A stretch of DNA of 64,000 nucleotides, from assembly GCF_014650075.1 (NCBI RefSeq), contig NZ_BMUG01000006.1, positions 124,001-188,000 of the forward strand, given 5' to 3'. The number at the start of each line of letters is the position of its first letter. The stretch's first letter is position 1. Shown here in pieces: positions 19,501 to 29,000 of this stretch. Origin of the DNA: Streptomyces microflavus (GTDB lineage: Bacteria; Actinomycetota; Actinomycetes; Streptomycetales; Streptomycetaceae). The notes under the pieces were generated by a model. It saw only the letters and a list, made by a program, of their open reading frames with translations, was not told the DNA's origin and made no database searches. Position numbers and translations under genes: made by a program.

Positions 19501-20357
19501 AGCAGCTGGCGGACCCCGTCCTGGTCCGTGCTGTCGGAGGCGAGCGTTGCCGAGGTCGCCACCGGGCAGATCCGCCCCAGCGGACGGCCCTTCTCCGCCA
19601 CACCGACCGCCGAGGCGAGGCGGCGCAGGAGCATCGCGACGTCCGTGCCCTGCGCACCGTCGTAGGTGTGGAACTCGTCCACGACCACGTACCGGATGTC
19701 CGCGTCCGCCCACAGCGGGGCGTCCTGGGCCCGCTGGAGCAGCAGGTCCAGCATCTTGTAGTTCGTGATCAGGATGTCGGGCGGCGAGATCTGCATGTCC
19801 GACCGGCGCGTGTAGACCCGGTCGTAGTGCGTCGACGCCTTGTCGCCGATGTAGAGCCCGGCCCGCACCTTCTTCAACGCCTCGTGCTCACATAGGAGCT
19901 CGTTGATGCGCTGGGCCTGGTCGGTGGCGAGCGCGTTCATTGGGTAGAGGATCACGGCCTTGACCCCGGCCCGGCCGGCCGCCCGCTCGCGGGCGCAGTG
20001 GTCCAGTACGGGATAGAGGAACGACTCAGTCTTGCCGGAGCCGGTACCGGTCGTCACGAGCGTGGGTTTCGGCGTACGGCCACCCGCCGAGGACAGCCGC
20101 TCGAAGGCCTTCGCCTGATGCGCGTACGGTGTCCAGCCGTCGGTCCGCCGCCAGTCCAGATACCTGGTCCAGGACGCGTCGGCCGCGACGAACGGTGTGC
20201 GCAGGCGGAGGAATGGCCCTCGGAACATCCCGGAGTTCTCGTCGCCCAGGAACCGGTGCAGCGCCTGCCGCGCGCCCTCGTCGGTCAGCGCGTACGTGGT
20301 GGACAGGTACTGCAGCAGGCTTTCCTTGAGCCCCTGCGCCTCGAGCGTCGGCCTCAC
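13509..20357 (-). CDS. giant DEAD/DEAH-type helicase with DUF1998 and C-terminal nuclease-like domain
   Basis: The 2282-aa protein starts at GTG 20357, overlapping the methylase stop (GTGA). Helicase motifs are Walker A TTGTGSGKTES (about 104), DEFH in place of DEAH (about 226) and motif VI YAQQVGRAGRRTG (about 1120), as in MrfA/Lhr-type SF2 enzymes. Cys pairs recur: CRDCG (505), CPACG (642), CPNC (987), CQECG and CPRCG (1414), CTACG (1545). The DUF1998 cluster CPCQDEGLRACHRCLHRY is near 1709. Around 1850-1915, VTVYLDGHRYHAS ... CTKRNHLRADGHIVFQITWDD looks like a Vsr/DUF559 endonuclease-like fold. The chain appears to combine the DrmA-like helicase and DrmB-like DUF1998 roles of DISARM. Confidence 0.85.
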   Translation of the reverse strand: MRPTLEAQGLKESLLQYLSTTYALTDEGARQALHRFLGDENSGMFRGPFLRLRTPFVAADASWTRYLDWRRTDGWTPYAHQAKAFERLSSAGGRTPKPTLVTTGTGSGKTESFLYPVLDHCARERAAGRAGVKAVILYPMNALATDQAQRINELLCEHEALKKVRAGLYIGDKASTHYDRVYTRRSDMQISPPDILITNYKMLDLLLQRAQDAPLWADADIRYVVVDEFHTYDGAQGTDVAMLLRRLASAVGVAEKGRPLGRICPVATSATLASDSTDQDGVRQLLDVATQVFGTEFDASSIIGEHRQTVDEFVPPSGFDPMLPIPVPDELATLPDPSLGEEQFLALVEAVTGTRETDPLVLGGLLKKHMLTSAVMHALDGQVRTVPEVLDLMWRRGAFSWGQAITRQPEVAASALARLLALLSVARDPASTPERPRPFVQVEVHQWARSVSRVVRGVLPWPKAEFQWDSAGSAHHSGEQPTRTAPVTTATAGAAANLFLPAVYCRDCGRSGWAVFSPETDDADVQVDTHKVRRASVSQDKMRVRNLIAATEKEAQEGSGAAPMDEAGRGAGRGSTALAATNAGQLRVLDGPKRRLRLPDPVEDYDQETGAPRLAGSDSAFVLVYLGDTATTAAEDDWCPACGSHNAIRFLGTGAAALAAASVTQLFTGGEMDRAQGEDKTLMFNDSVQDAAHRAGFVASRSYTFSLRALFKKHLSEETPTALHDLIADVVAATTDRETLAAVVPTDLHDFKGVKRLLSGQGRGGDRKTWELIGERFAFEALMEFGFRSRNGRTLELTRTAAAHVRIEDPAAAIALVKAAHTEPYGHGGGLPVIEQDDARYLGFLRIFLERLRTRGAIGHKWLEGYLSEAGTSRYFIWGKRPPGMRAFPKGIAAPVFLLSAPKTKSEFDFATGRLSWYERWAQRTLGLPREQAAEFWSRLLPALVEAGLLSVRTPTDSSLRVYGLKPGAIDVQLLKDAEVNEAFVRCPNCFWEQTVHPGLLAQWDGQRCPSYRCRTGHLVAGDRPEGLGKHQRDRNYREDYYRRLYRKAGTYQVITAEHTGMLTRPERERVEAAFKDGSGFKDPNVLSCTPTLEMGIDIGDLSAVVLAALPRRAANYAQQVGRAGRRTGNAFLLTIPDRSRRDLYYLEQPREMIAGQIVPPGSHLSAIEILRRQYLAHLLDLAARGRLSRTDGRPLPAVVRDAPALFGPSGYLADLVEAALANASNLVEGFLDLFPVGVNEQAADDLRAFAGRGLRSAVERAERQWLHAEEVLRRRLRYIAEARDELHDTEDEQRDRKAELDAEHRALGKRLSKLGLITAQQALCDLGLLPNYALIDSVTTLNATLYWVDGMDPNTGRDRFDSKIRSYDRPRRYALSELAPGNTFYVNGYKHEITGIDIGSPSQPDWKAWRFCQECGYVRTEDAMDDRSPCPRCGSAGIADDGSCLHQVIEPTTVTSRDKREDARIGDDKDDREQRYYTVIDAVDIPREEIKHGASWRHAHHTFGVDYCRKAVIRRINVGPMRFDSQSEDELAGQDVRMAPFHVCTACGAATADGKPVFDHATDALDSSAARNPKVKHHQPWCPLRRGKKAAAVPQQPVLLAHQLNTEALRVLLPAATVLVEEKIYSFKAALRLGVDRQFGGDPAHLDTTLARMPDQATGEKRHFLVLFDRLPGGTGYLDRLTDPGDFKEMLLKARAALLACPCQDEGLRACHRCLHRYTEERHQDVVSRHEALEILGDLLGPVDENGEPLRDADGNPVDGWAVTKVASTELIGLDKQVESDLEARFLAALRKWSENQDDAALDESGTNSGYLRFTGPTASAGEAADTESVRSTGWRLTAQRNMEHTRTDFTFESTDGPRRLVTVYLDGHRYHASRKHNQIAPDCTKRNHLRADGHIVFQITWDDLELFEKGDAAKAQPVWPPYRRIGQDTAKEWYEELGGDRAHYSAAVFTNPIDTLLAYLRQPSRTAWGRRAKALVGGLMSTPEPLVQQAERGQAREAVRAALTALGRGQAPGPEAGEGDGAILVLHAVDENGLPLIYTVDASGQEPGWSAIAVLNDRTENLGTAEHKLMWRSWLYWSNLLQFLAFAGGDGIQLASSQAADYPVEVLTIGGGVGELESLIVQRNPAVGEGSSVVESRTAVLAGAADAESTEESSLEKIVAGVLRDRAWDEDILELLEEDEPESDLTRLAKKIAAKGKKAPVFGYELGERGWPTDFAWDDSQIKIAVVVAPDTHGSQAEEERRKRDEAYADDGWTVRTATDWLDQLDTLLTLLPDTEGSHS

Positions 20358-23300
20358 GGCTTGGGTACCTCCTGCGTGACCGGGTCCCACTTGCCGGCTT
20401 CGACGGCGGCGTCGAGACGCTTCTGGAAGTAGGCGTGGGCCTCACGCATCTCGGTCTCGCGGTTGGCCTTGTAGAAGGGGGCGGCATAGCCGGTGGGGGC
20501 GGGTGGCTTCTCGGCCTCGGAAAGGGCGTCGTTCCTCTGGGCGGCCTGGTACTTCTCGAAGGCCTTCCAGTGGTCGCTGGTCTGACCGTGACCGAAGGTG
20601 TACCGATTCCCGGCGATCTTGCGCTCGGCGGAGTCGAACCAGGTGACCGAGTCGAAGTCCTGCATGATCGGGAAGCGGGCCCGGTACATGGTGACGAGCG
20701 TGTCCGCGTCGATGCCGAGCCAGACGGCGACGAGCGCATCGATCTCCACGAGGGCAGCCCGGCGGGCGTATTCGGTACGGAGGGGGGTGTCGCGTTGCCA
20801 GGTGGGGGTGACGGCGTGGAGCTCGGTCGTCATGTGCGGCCAGGGGCGGGCCCAGGGCTCGTAGGCAGACCAGGTGGGGTCGTGGAGCTCCTGCCAGAGG
20901 TCGGCGTAGGCGGTGGTGAGGGAGTTGAGGCGGAGAGTGCGGAGAAGGAGGGCGGGGGCTAGGGGGTGGTCGGAGGAGGGAGCGGGCATTGCATGTGATT
21001 CGGCCAGCTGGAGGTCTCCGCGCCCAGTCGTGCGCAGGAAATAGTCCAAGGGAAGCGCTGCCCAGAAACCTCCGACCAGGCAAGTCGTCTTGTTGCTCTG
21101 AAGTCTTGCGCTATAGATCATGTGGATGTGCGCAGGGGCGGGCGGAATCAGCGCGGCGAAGAGCGCACGTTCCGTGTCAGGCGCAATCTGACGACGCCAC
21201 GCCCACCGGTAGAAGCTTGTGTACGGCTTAGTCGACCGGGCTACCAACACGGCGTCCACTGAGCCGTACTCGACTTCCTTTGGCAGGCACTTCAGCTTCT
21301 CGGCCAGCGCCTCACGCACCGCACGGATCTCGCACTCCGAAGCCCGCAGTCGCTCCAGCTCGACGTGGTCCAGCCACTGGTCCTGGGCAGCCCTGTACGT
21401 GGCTTCGTCCGCGACCCGCCGGTACTCCGACTCCGGTACCGCATCTGACGCAAGCTCGACGTGGTTGAGCCCGAGTACCTCGCCGCCGCCCTGGCTAGGC
21501 TGCTTAAAGAAGGGGTTGGCGACACCAAGCTGCGGTCCCTTAAGGACGATGTCCCTCCAGCTATCCGTCTGATAGTCCTCACGATCCTTGAGGTCCTTGT
21601 TGTAGTCGATCAACGGCGTGTCCTCACGAGGTCCGTATACCGACTTCTTGGCAGCCCCCTCATCGAACCCGATGGTGATCTGCGGCGCCAACGCACCCAA
21701 CCGCCGTGGATACGCAGCCAGTGCGTCGATGGCTGGGTCCTCGGCGGTGCTCACAGGGGTGAGGAGACGTGCCCGTTCCACGGGGATATTCCGCTCCCCG
21801 GACAGCTTTTGCCACCGCGCCAGGGTGTTCGTGGTGACTCGGACGACACGCTTGCTGTGGGGGCGCTCGTCCCAGCCGCCGTCGAACTTGACGCCTGGTG
21901 CGTCACCGCTTCCGTCGTGCGCACCCGAGAGCCGGAACGCATCTACGGAGAAGAGCCACGACAGATGCTGGAAGTCGATCTCGCCGGGTGTGCCGTAGAT
22001 GTGCACGCCAAAGTGGCTGGACCGGCCAACTGGTGGCGGGAAGAACCGGTTTCCCGCATTGACGAAGTCGCCGTGCATCCGCAGCCTGCGGTACGCAGCC
22101 TCCCGGAGTGCGGCCTCCTTCACACCGGTGAAGTGCGTGTCGGGATGGACCAGCCCGGTACTACCGAACGCTGCTGTATGCCGCCATACTTGGCACATGA
22201 AGGCGCGATAGAGATCCGGCTTACTCCCGGCGATCAGCGGATACACCTGCGGCGCCGCCAAGTGGTCCGCCACCGTGACCGTCGACGTCACCTCACCCAG
22301 CGCATATGCCGCCACCTTAGGCTTCGCCAGCTCCGCCTTCCGTCGCCGGTGCTTCTCTGCCGCCGCTGGCTTCTCCGTCAGCATGAACCAGGGTTCAAAC
22401 TCCGCGATGACGGAGTTCTCCTTCCACTCCGGCCGCACCCACGGCGGATTCCCCACCTGAAGGTCGAAACCGCCACCCTCGGCAAAGGCCAGCGCGAAAT
22501 CCAACTCCCAGTGCAGGAAGCCCTGGTCCTCGGCGATGTCACGGACCGCACCCATCCAGGGGAAGCGCGCCTCCGGCTCCCACTGGTCCATGTCCATCTC
22601 AGTCTCCTCCTGGATGAGCTGCTCGTAGTCGCTGAGCTCCTCCAGGGTGTTGAGGGACCCGATGAGCGATCCGGCGTCCGGGGCCGGGCCACGGCCGAGC
22701 ATGGCCTCCAGGAAGTCCAACCAGTCATCGAGGTCCTTCAGCGCGATGAGCGGGCGACGGGCGGGGCGGGACTGATCAGGGGCGGGCTGCTTCCTGGTCT
22801 TCACTGTTGTCTTCGACGGGCCGACCTCCTTGACCTCCACATGGACCACGCCGTCGGAGGATGCCTCTATGTCGGACATCGAGATCTGGTCGCCCTCCAT
22901 GGCGAAGAGCATGGTGTTCTCCACGAAGCGGGGAGCGCTCGTGGGCATGGGCGCGGGCGGGGACGGAGGCGGGGTCACCCCGGCCTCCGTCGCCGACGTG
23001 ACCTTGACAGGCGGCACCGCATCGCCCGGCACCACCGTCGCGGTCATCGCCTCGATCAGGTCGCCGATACTCCCCGCGCCCTCACCCCCCACCACCGGCG
23101 CACCTGCATACGCGTCATCCGCCCCGTCGAGCAGCCCCGTCTTCCCGACCGGCCAGAACCACAGAGCGCACCACGCGTCCATGACGCGCTTGAGCCGCCA
23201 GTACGGGGTTCCCGCCGCGCGGAACAGGTCCGCGTACACCTTCTCCTTCGACATCCGGACGGCGGCGGCATCCGAACTACCCCCATCGCCCTCGGACCGC

Positions 23301-26035
23301 CGCAGGAAGGCGAACTCCTCGTCCTTCGTGTCCGCGCCCCAGACGTCGATACTGCGGGCGATCTCCCGCTCCGACAGCTCCATCCGCTTCACGACCAGCG
23401 ACCACAGGAACTCCGCCCGCCGCGCGGCATCCCGCAGCCGCGTGTACTGCGAGGCCGCCTCGTCGCCGGACTTCCGGTCGAGGATCGGCTCGCCAGTCTT
23501 CCTGTTCAACCGCCGCGCCGGCGTCTTCAGGATCCCCTTCTTCCACTCCGCGAGATCCTTCACCCCGCCCTCGGCCAGCTGCACGAGCAGCTTCTTCGCG
23601 TCGCCGCTCGCACCCGTGACCGCCGCCCATCCCGGTGTCGGCAGCAGGAACTGGTGCACCGCCCCGTCCGGCAGCGGCTGCCCGGCCCCATCCTTCAGGA
23701 ACGGCAGCGGTTCCGGCGCGAGCGGCTTGGCGCTGAGCCAGGGGGCCTTGCCCTTCAGCGGGGCCACGTCCCTCGCCGCGTACACGGCCCGCCGCCCGCC
23801 GATCAGCGAGTTGCCGCGCCGCAGATGCAGCCCGAACCACGGGGCCCGCATCCCGGGATGCATGGTGTTCAGCCACATCGAGACCTCGGCCAGCTCGACG
23901 CCGGTCGCGTTGAGGTCCACGCCGTAGGCGTTGTGCAGGGCGATGTACGCCTTGGCCTTCTGCTTCTCCGTCAGCGCGTCGCCCGTCGGTACGGAGACAC
24001 CCAGCTCGTCCTGCCGGCGCCGCAGGTATTCCTCGGCGACCTGGTTGATCGCCTCGTTGAGGAACGCCCCCGAGCCCAGCGCGGGCTCGCAGATCCGGTA
24101 CTTGAGCAGCTCTGATGCGCGCGTCTTGACGACGTTTCCGTCGGCGTCCCGCTCCTGGTCGAGCCGGTGCTTGAGCGCCAGCTCGACGGTGACCTTCGTC
24201 AGCGACTCGGGTGTGTAGTACGAGGCGGACGTCTCCCGGTCACGGCCGGCCAGACGGTACACGAACCGGCCCGGCGGGTACTTCTTCGGGCCGCGCAGCC
24301 CCTTCACCGCGTCCCGCTCGTCGTACGTCACCCAGGTGTTCTCGGGGTACTCCTTGAGCCGCTGCGAGGGCACCAGCCAGGAGCCCTTCGCCGGGTCGCC
24401 GCCCTTGGCGACCTCGCACAGCTCCTCCTCGGCGATGATGCCGGTGTACGACATCAGCCCCTCGTACACGGCGCCGAGCTGGTTGATGCCGAGGTTGCGG
24501 TAGGAGATAAAGCCCGCTCGACCCCCGGGCCGTTCGGCCTTCTTCAGGGTCAGCAGACGCAGTACCTCGTGCAGGGCGCTGTTGCGCGGCCGCAGGTCCA
24601 GCCAGCGTGGTTCGTTGTCCTCGTCGCTGCGCGGGTCGCGGGTCTCGTTGCCGATGAGGCGGACGGACCCACGCTCGAAGAGCTCGCTGCGCAGGGGCTC
24701 GAAGCGCAGTCCACGGTCCTCGCTCCGGTACTTCGCCTTGCGTCGGCGGGTGTCCTCGTCGTCGCCGGGCAGGCCGTCGTTCGGCTCGGTGCCATAGGGC
24801 CGGTAGCCGTTGTTGACCTTCTTGAAGAGGACATCCAGCGAGGCGTGTAGATGGAATCCGTTACGAGCCGTCTCCTCGGTCAACAGTTCGTCGCGCTCCA
24901 CCAGTTCACGCAGGCGCGCCATCGAGTAGCCGGCCTCGTAGGAGCCGTCGTCGGCGGGCAAGATGCCCAGTTCGGGACGGGCCTCGGCGTACAGCAAGAA
25001 CAAAATGCGATAGAGGTAGCGCAGCGACTCCCGGGTGAGCTGCCGGGCGAACGTCAGGTCCGGGCGCTCGATGTCGCGCGGGTCGAGCCCGGAGTCCTCC
25101 AAGCGTTTCAGGACCGCGTTGGCGATGATCTCGACGGACTTCTGGAGTCCTTCGCGCAGCTCTCCGGAGACTCCGACCGCGTTGTCGCGGGACGCCTTGA
25201 CCAGCGCGTCAATGGCCGGCGGTTTGCCGTCCTCGGCCGGTGCGAGTACGTCGTGGCTGAACAGGCCCGCGATTGTGGCGAGTTCGCCGTGCTGACGGCG
25301 ATCGTTGCGCTCCAGGGCGGCGTCGAGGTTGGCGGAGAGGTAGCGACCCTCGCCCCAGGCATGCCGGTCGGCGAGGACGATGACGCCGCCACACAGGAGC
25401 AGTACGAACCGCGGGGCCGCGCCACCCTCCTCACCCAGCTCGCTCTGGAACAACCAGGTGGCGAGAGCCTGCCCGGTCTCGTAACTCTCACCGCTGCCCG
25501 CCCGCAGCGGGTGGAGCAGGCGGCCGTACCCGTCCGCATCGAGCGCCGTGTCGTTGCTCGCCGACCAGCCGCAGTCCAGGGCTACGATGCCGTCGCTGTG
25601 CCATGCCACGGTCACCTCGTGCTCGCGCCCGGCGCGGTGCACGGTCAGGGTCCGTGCGGTGGGTTCCGCTGAGACGGAGGGGAAGCCGAGCGCAGCGAGG
25701 ACCTGCCGGTGCCAGTCCTGAACGCGCTCGCACCACTCCTCGTCCCCGTAGGTGTTGAGGCGGGCCTCGAAGGCTGCGGCTTCCGGGTACTCGTCATCCT
25801 GCTCGTCGGCCTTGGCCTGCTCGGCGAAGAAGCCGCGGTACTTCTCGTCCAGGTACGTCGAGCGCAGCGTCCGCACCGACTCGCGCGGCGTGGGGCGCGG
25901 GTCGTGCTCGTCGCTCTCTCGGTTGGCCCAGGTGGCGAAGACGCCCTTCTTGAGGCCGTCGCCGAGCTGCTCGGCAAAGTAGAACGCGGACAGGTACTCG
26001 CCGCGGTTGGAGAAGGAGTCGAAGTCGGTACTCAT
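20354..26035 (-). CDS. very large Eco57I-type class I SAM-dependent DNA methyltransferase (DrmMI/PglX-like)
   Basis: The 1893-aa protein starts at ATG 26035, overlapping the SNF2 gene's TGA (ATGA). The N-terminal 600 residues are helical and nuclease-poor. SAM motif I, CEPALGSGAFLNEAINQVAE, is near 650, and motif IV NPPWVRPEW, the N6-adenine methylase NPPY-type motif, is near 1195. The two are separated by a long insert with MDAWCALWFWPV, which I associate with methylases of DISARM- and BREX-like systems. The C-terminal 500 residues contain target-recognition-like text (LESHAMPAPSSDHPLAPALL-type). It would methylate host DNA as the self mark. A restriction nuclease within it is not evident. 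Confidence 0.85.
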   Translation of the reverse strand: MSTDFDSFSNRGEYLSAFYFAEQLGDGLKKGVFATWANRESDEHDPRPTPRESVRTLRSTYLDEKYRGFFAEQAKADEQDDEYPEAAAFEARLNTYGDEEWCERVQDWHRQVLAALGFPSVSAEPTARTLTVHRAGREHEVTVAWHSDGIVALDCGWSASNDTALDADGYGRLLHPLRAGSGESYETGQALATWLFQSELGEEGGAAPRFVLLLCGGVIVLADRHAWGEGRYLSANLDAALERNDRRQHGELATIAGLFSHDVLAPAEDGKPPAIDALVKASRDNAVGVSGELREGLQKSVEIIANAVLKRLEDSGLDPRDIERPDLTFARQLTRESLRYLYRILFLLYAEARPELGILPADDGSYEAGYSMARLRELVERDELLTEETARNGFHLHASLDVLFKKVNNGYRPYGTEPNDGLPGDDEDTRRRKAKYRSEDRGLRFEPLRSELFERGSVRLIGNETRDPRSDEDNEPRWLDLRPRNSALHEVLRLLTLKKAERPGGRAGFISYRNLGINQLGAVYEGLMSYTGIIAEEELCEVAKGGDPAKGSWLVPSQRLKEYPENTWVTYDERDAVKGLRGPKKYPPGRFVYRLAGRDRETSASYYTPESLTKVTVELALKHRLDQERDADGNVVKTRASELLKYRICEPALGSGAFLNEAINQVAEEYLRRRQDELGVSVPTGDALTEKQKAKAYIALHNAYGVDLNATGVELAEVSMWLNTMHPGMRAPWFGLHLRRGNSLIGGRRAVYAARDVAPLKGKAPWLSAKPLAPEPLPFLKDGAGQPLPDGAVHQFLLPTPGWAAVTGASGDAKKLLVQLAEGGVKDLAEWKKGILKTPARRLNRKTGEPILDRKSGDEAASQYTRLRDAARRAEFLWSLVVKRMELSEREIARSIDVWGADTKDEEFAFLRRSEGDGGSSDAAAVRMSKEKVYADLFRAAGTPYWRLKRVMDAWCALWFWPVGKTGLLDGADDAYAGAPVVGGEGAGSIGDLIEAMTATVVPGDAVPPVKVTSATEAGVTPPPSPPAPMPTSAPRFVENTMLFAMEGDQISMSDIEASSDGVVHVEVKEVGPSKTTVKTRKQPAPDQSRPARRPLIALKDLDDWLDFLEAMLGRGPAPDAGSLIGSLNTLEELSDYEQLIQEETEMDMDQWEPEARFPWMGAVRDIAEDQGFLHWELDFALAFAEGGGFDLQVGNPPWVRPEWKENSVIAEFEPWFMLTEKPAAAEKHRRRKAELAKPKVAAYALGEVTSTVTVADHLAAPQVYPLIAGSKPDLYRAFMCQVWRHTAAFGSTGLVHPDTHFTGVKEAALREAAYRRLRMHGDFVNAGNRFFPPPVGRSSHFGVHIYGTPGEIDFQHLSWLFSVDAFRLSGAHDGSGDAPGVKFDGGWDERPHSKRVVRVTTNTLARWQKLSGERNIPVERARLLTPVSTAEDPAIDALAAYPRRLGALAPQITIGFDEGAAKKSVYGPREDTPLIDYNKDLKDREDYQTDSWRDIVLKGPQLGVANPFFKQPSQGGGEVLGLNHVELASDAVPESEYRRVADEATYRAAQDQWLDHVELERLRASECEIRAVREALAEKLKCLPKEVEYGSVDAVLVARSTKPYTSFYRWAWRRQIAPDTERALFAALIPPAPAHIHMIYSARLQSNKTTCLVGGFWAALPLDYFLRTTGRGDLQLAESHAMPAPSSDHPLAPALLLRTLRLNSLTTAYADLWQELHDPTWSAYEPWARPWPHMTTELHAVTPTWQRDTPLRTEYARRAALVEIDALVAVWLGIDADTLVTMYRARFPIMQDFDSVTWFDSAERKIAGNRYTFGHGQTSDHWKAFEKYQAAQRNDALSEAEKPPAPTGYAAPFYKANRETEMREAHAYFQKRLDAAVEAGKWDPVTQEVPKP

Positions 26036-29000
26036 CAGGCGATCGTCTCTCCGGCAACAGGCGCAGCGGATACATCGGTGACGCCAGCAGGCGTCGCGGA
26101 CAGCGGTTCAAGGACGCCGAGCAGGCGCAGCATCGGCGCTCCGGAGGTCCGTAGCGACCGGATCATGGACTTGCGACGGCTCGCCGTGAGGTTCACGTCC
26201 TGCTTGGCCTTCTGCGAGCGGGTCGAGGCGGCGAAGAGGGCGTCCTGCTGCCACTGGGCGACCCGCTTCTCGTACGGGGCGAGCACCGAGTCGACCGCCT
26301 CCTTGTACTCCGCCGCCCGGTCGGTGAGGAACCCGGTCGCCGCGTCGACGGCCGCCGGCACCAGCGTCTGGAGCCCCTCCCGGTCGGCCGGGGTGGCGCG
26401 TCCGGGCATCTTCGGGCCGACATTGCACGCGGCAAGGAAGGCATCATCGATCCGTAGAACGCGCGGTGCGGTGGGCAGGCCGACGACGGCCATCCACTCC
26501 ACGACGGTAGGGCGGCCCACCGCGTTGGAGTAGATGCCCTGGATCAAATACACCGGACCAGCCAGGTCAGCCGGTAGCTGCTCGTCCAGCGTCCCGGCCG
26601 CTTCGAGATCGGGGGCGAAAGCGAGAACGAACGCCTCGTCGTGGCGCAGGGCGGCCAGAGCCTTGTCGGTCACCCAGTCCAGGACGGGATGGACGTCCGA
26701 CACGTAACTGACGTTGGGCCACTGGCTCTCGGTGGTCTCCCGGGCGACCTCCAAACGCTTGGCCGCGAGCCCCTTGTCGAAGGTGAGCCGCAGCCGGCCC
26801 TCCTTCTTCGAGGTAGGCAGGATGCCCTGGTCGGTCAGGTACGACTTGGGCAGCGACTTCAGCCGGTACACCAGGTCCGGCGGCGGTTCGAAGGCGATCG
26901 TGCCATCGTCCTCACGGCGTAGCTTGAGTACGTTCTCCGGCTTGTCGGGGAAGTACGTCTGGCGCAACGCCTCGTCGAAGTAGGCGGCCGTGGAACCTGC
27001 GGCGCCGAAAAGGCTCGGCACCGTGGCGACGGGCACGTCATCGGTCGGCTTCTTGGCACCGACGTTGCCCATCAGCCGGCCGAGCATCGCCTTGGCGCCG
27101 CCGCTGGACTTCTTGATGGACTCCTCGACCGTCCGCCCGGAGATCAAGTCTCGCGTCAGGCGATCCTCTTCCTCCTTTGCCCGGTAGATACCGGTGACGG
27201 CCTCCGCCGAGCCCTCGATCCGGTGCGCCTCCTCCTCACGGGCCAGGAGCTTGGAGCCCACCAGGCGGTCGTCCAGATGCAGCGGCTCGCCCTTCTCACC
27301 CGTGCGCCACTCCACATCGCCGGTGAGGACTATGGCCCGGAACTGGGGGGCCTTGCTCTGTCCGTAACGGTCGATACGGCCGTTGCGCTGCTCGATGCGG
27401 ATCAGCGACCACGGAAGGTCGTAGTGAATCAACTGGTGGCACTGCTGGTGCAGGTTGACGCCTTCGGAGGCGACATCGCCGGTGAACAGGATGCGGACCG
27501 GGTCTGTCTTCAGCCCGAACTTGGAGACGATGTCCTTCTGCTCGTCCTCGTTGCTGGCCTCGCCGTGCATGACCTGGATCGCGCCGCCGTAGGCCAGCCA
27601 AGGCTTCGACTCCGTCACGGACTCCTCAAGCTTGGTCCCGGCCCGGAAACCGAGCCTGGCCGGGACAACCTCGGCGAGCCACTTCAAGGTGGGGATGCGC
27701 TCCGAGAAGACCACGACCCGCATGTCCGACCCCGGACCCACACCGATCTCCTTCAGCTCGCGCACCAGGGCGTCGAGCTTCGCGGAGTCGTCGTCGCCGA
27801 TGTTGGCGGCAAGGCGCTCCAGCTCCACGATGGCCTCGCGCTCGATCCGGCGCTCGGCCTCCCTGGCCGTCGGATCCTGCCCCCTCCTGACCTTGAGGGG
27901 AGCCCCCAGGACCTTCCGCCGCGCCGCGACCGAGTCCTGGAAGGCTCGGTGTGAGGACAAGAACGACTTCAGCAGGTTGTAGGCCACCATCGTGTCCGCA
28001 CATACCGAAGAAGCGGCCGGATCGCGCGGCGTCCACCGCGCGGCGAGCTCCTCCAGGACCGCCCGCTCCTTCGGGTTGGCCTCGCAGACCACAGGCATGG
28101 ACGGGCCACGGTCGGCCCACTTGCCCTTGAGGGAGTCACGGACCTCGCGGTCGGTCTTGGTCCGCCGGATGTACAGGTGGCCGAGGTCCTTCACCTCGTA
28201 CTCCGACGTGTTCGCGATCGCCGTCTTGTCCAGCATGCGGATCAGCTCGGCGAAGGACTCCGTCGCACCGTTGTGCGGAGTCGCAGAGGCCAGGATCAGA
28301 GCGTCCGTGTGCTCGGCCAGGGCGCGGGCGAGGTCGTTGTTCTTGGTGCCCCGGTTGACCAGGTTGTGCGACTCGTCGATGACCACCGCGTCCCAGTGGG
28401 AGTTCTCCAGGTGGTGCGCGTAGACGTCGCTCTTCAGGGTGTCCACGGAGATGATCGCGCGCTTGAAGTACGCGAACGGGTTGCGGCCGGCCGGGATGTC
28501 CCGCTGGATGCGCTGGATACCGGTGGAGTCCAGGCGGACCAACGGGATGGAGAAGCGGGTCCACAGCTCCCGCTGGAACTGCTCCAGGACGTGCGCCGGA
28601 GTGACCACCAGGATGCGTTCACCGCGCCCCCGGCGGATGAGCTCGGCGAGCAGGATGCCGATCTCCAGGGTTTTTCCCAGCCCCACCACGTCGGCGATCA
28701 GGACCCGCGGCTGCGGATTCTCCTTCGACAAGGCCAGTTCAGCGGGGCGCAGCTGGTGGGTCTGCTGGTCCATGAGGAAGTTGTCAGCCAGCGCGAGACC
28801 GTGCTCGGTCTGCGGGAGCGCGGTCTTGCGGATGACCGCCTCCAGGTAGAGGCGGGCCTTGCGGTGGTTCGGTGAGTCATCCGGGACCAGAAGGGTCTTC
28901 TTCGGGTCGAGGGCCTCGATGTAGTCGAGCTTGTCGTAGAAGGCGGCGTCGGTCCCGCGGACGAAGGAGGAGACCCCGGTCGCCTCGACCATCCAGTCCT

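Noticed and set aside
13509..20357. Long plus-strand open frames opposite the DUF1998 helicase gene (for example 15186-18593)
   Set aside because: They are antisense mirrors of high-GC codons: no domain, no ribosome site, Arg/Val/Gly-rich text. The minus-strand helicase motifs are clear.
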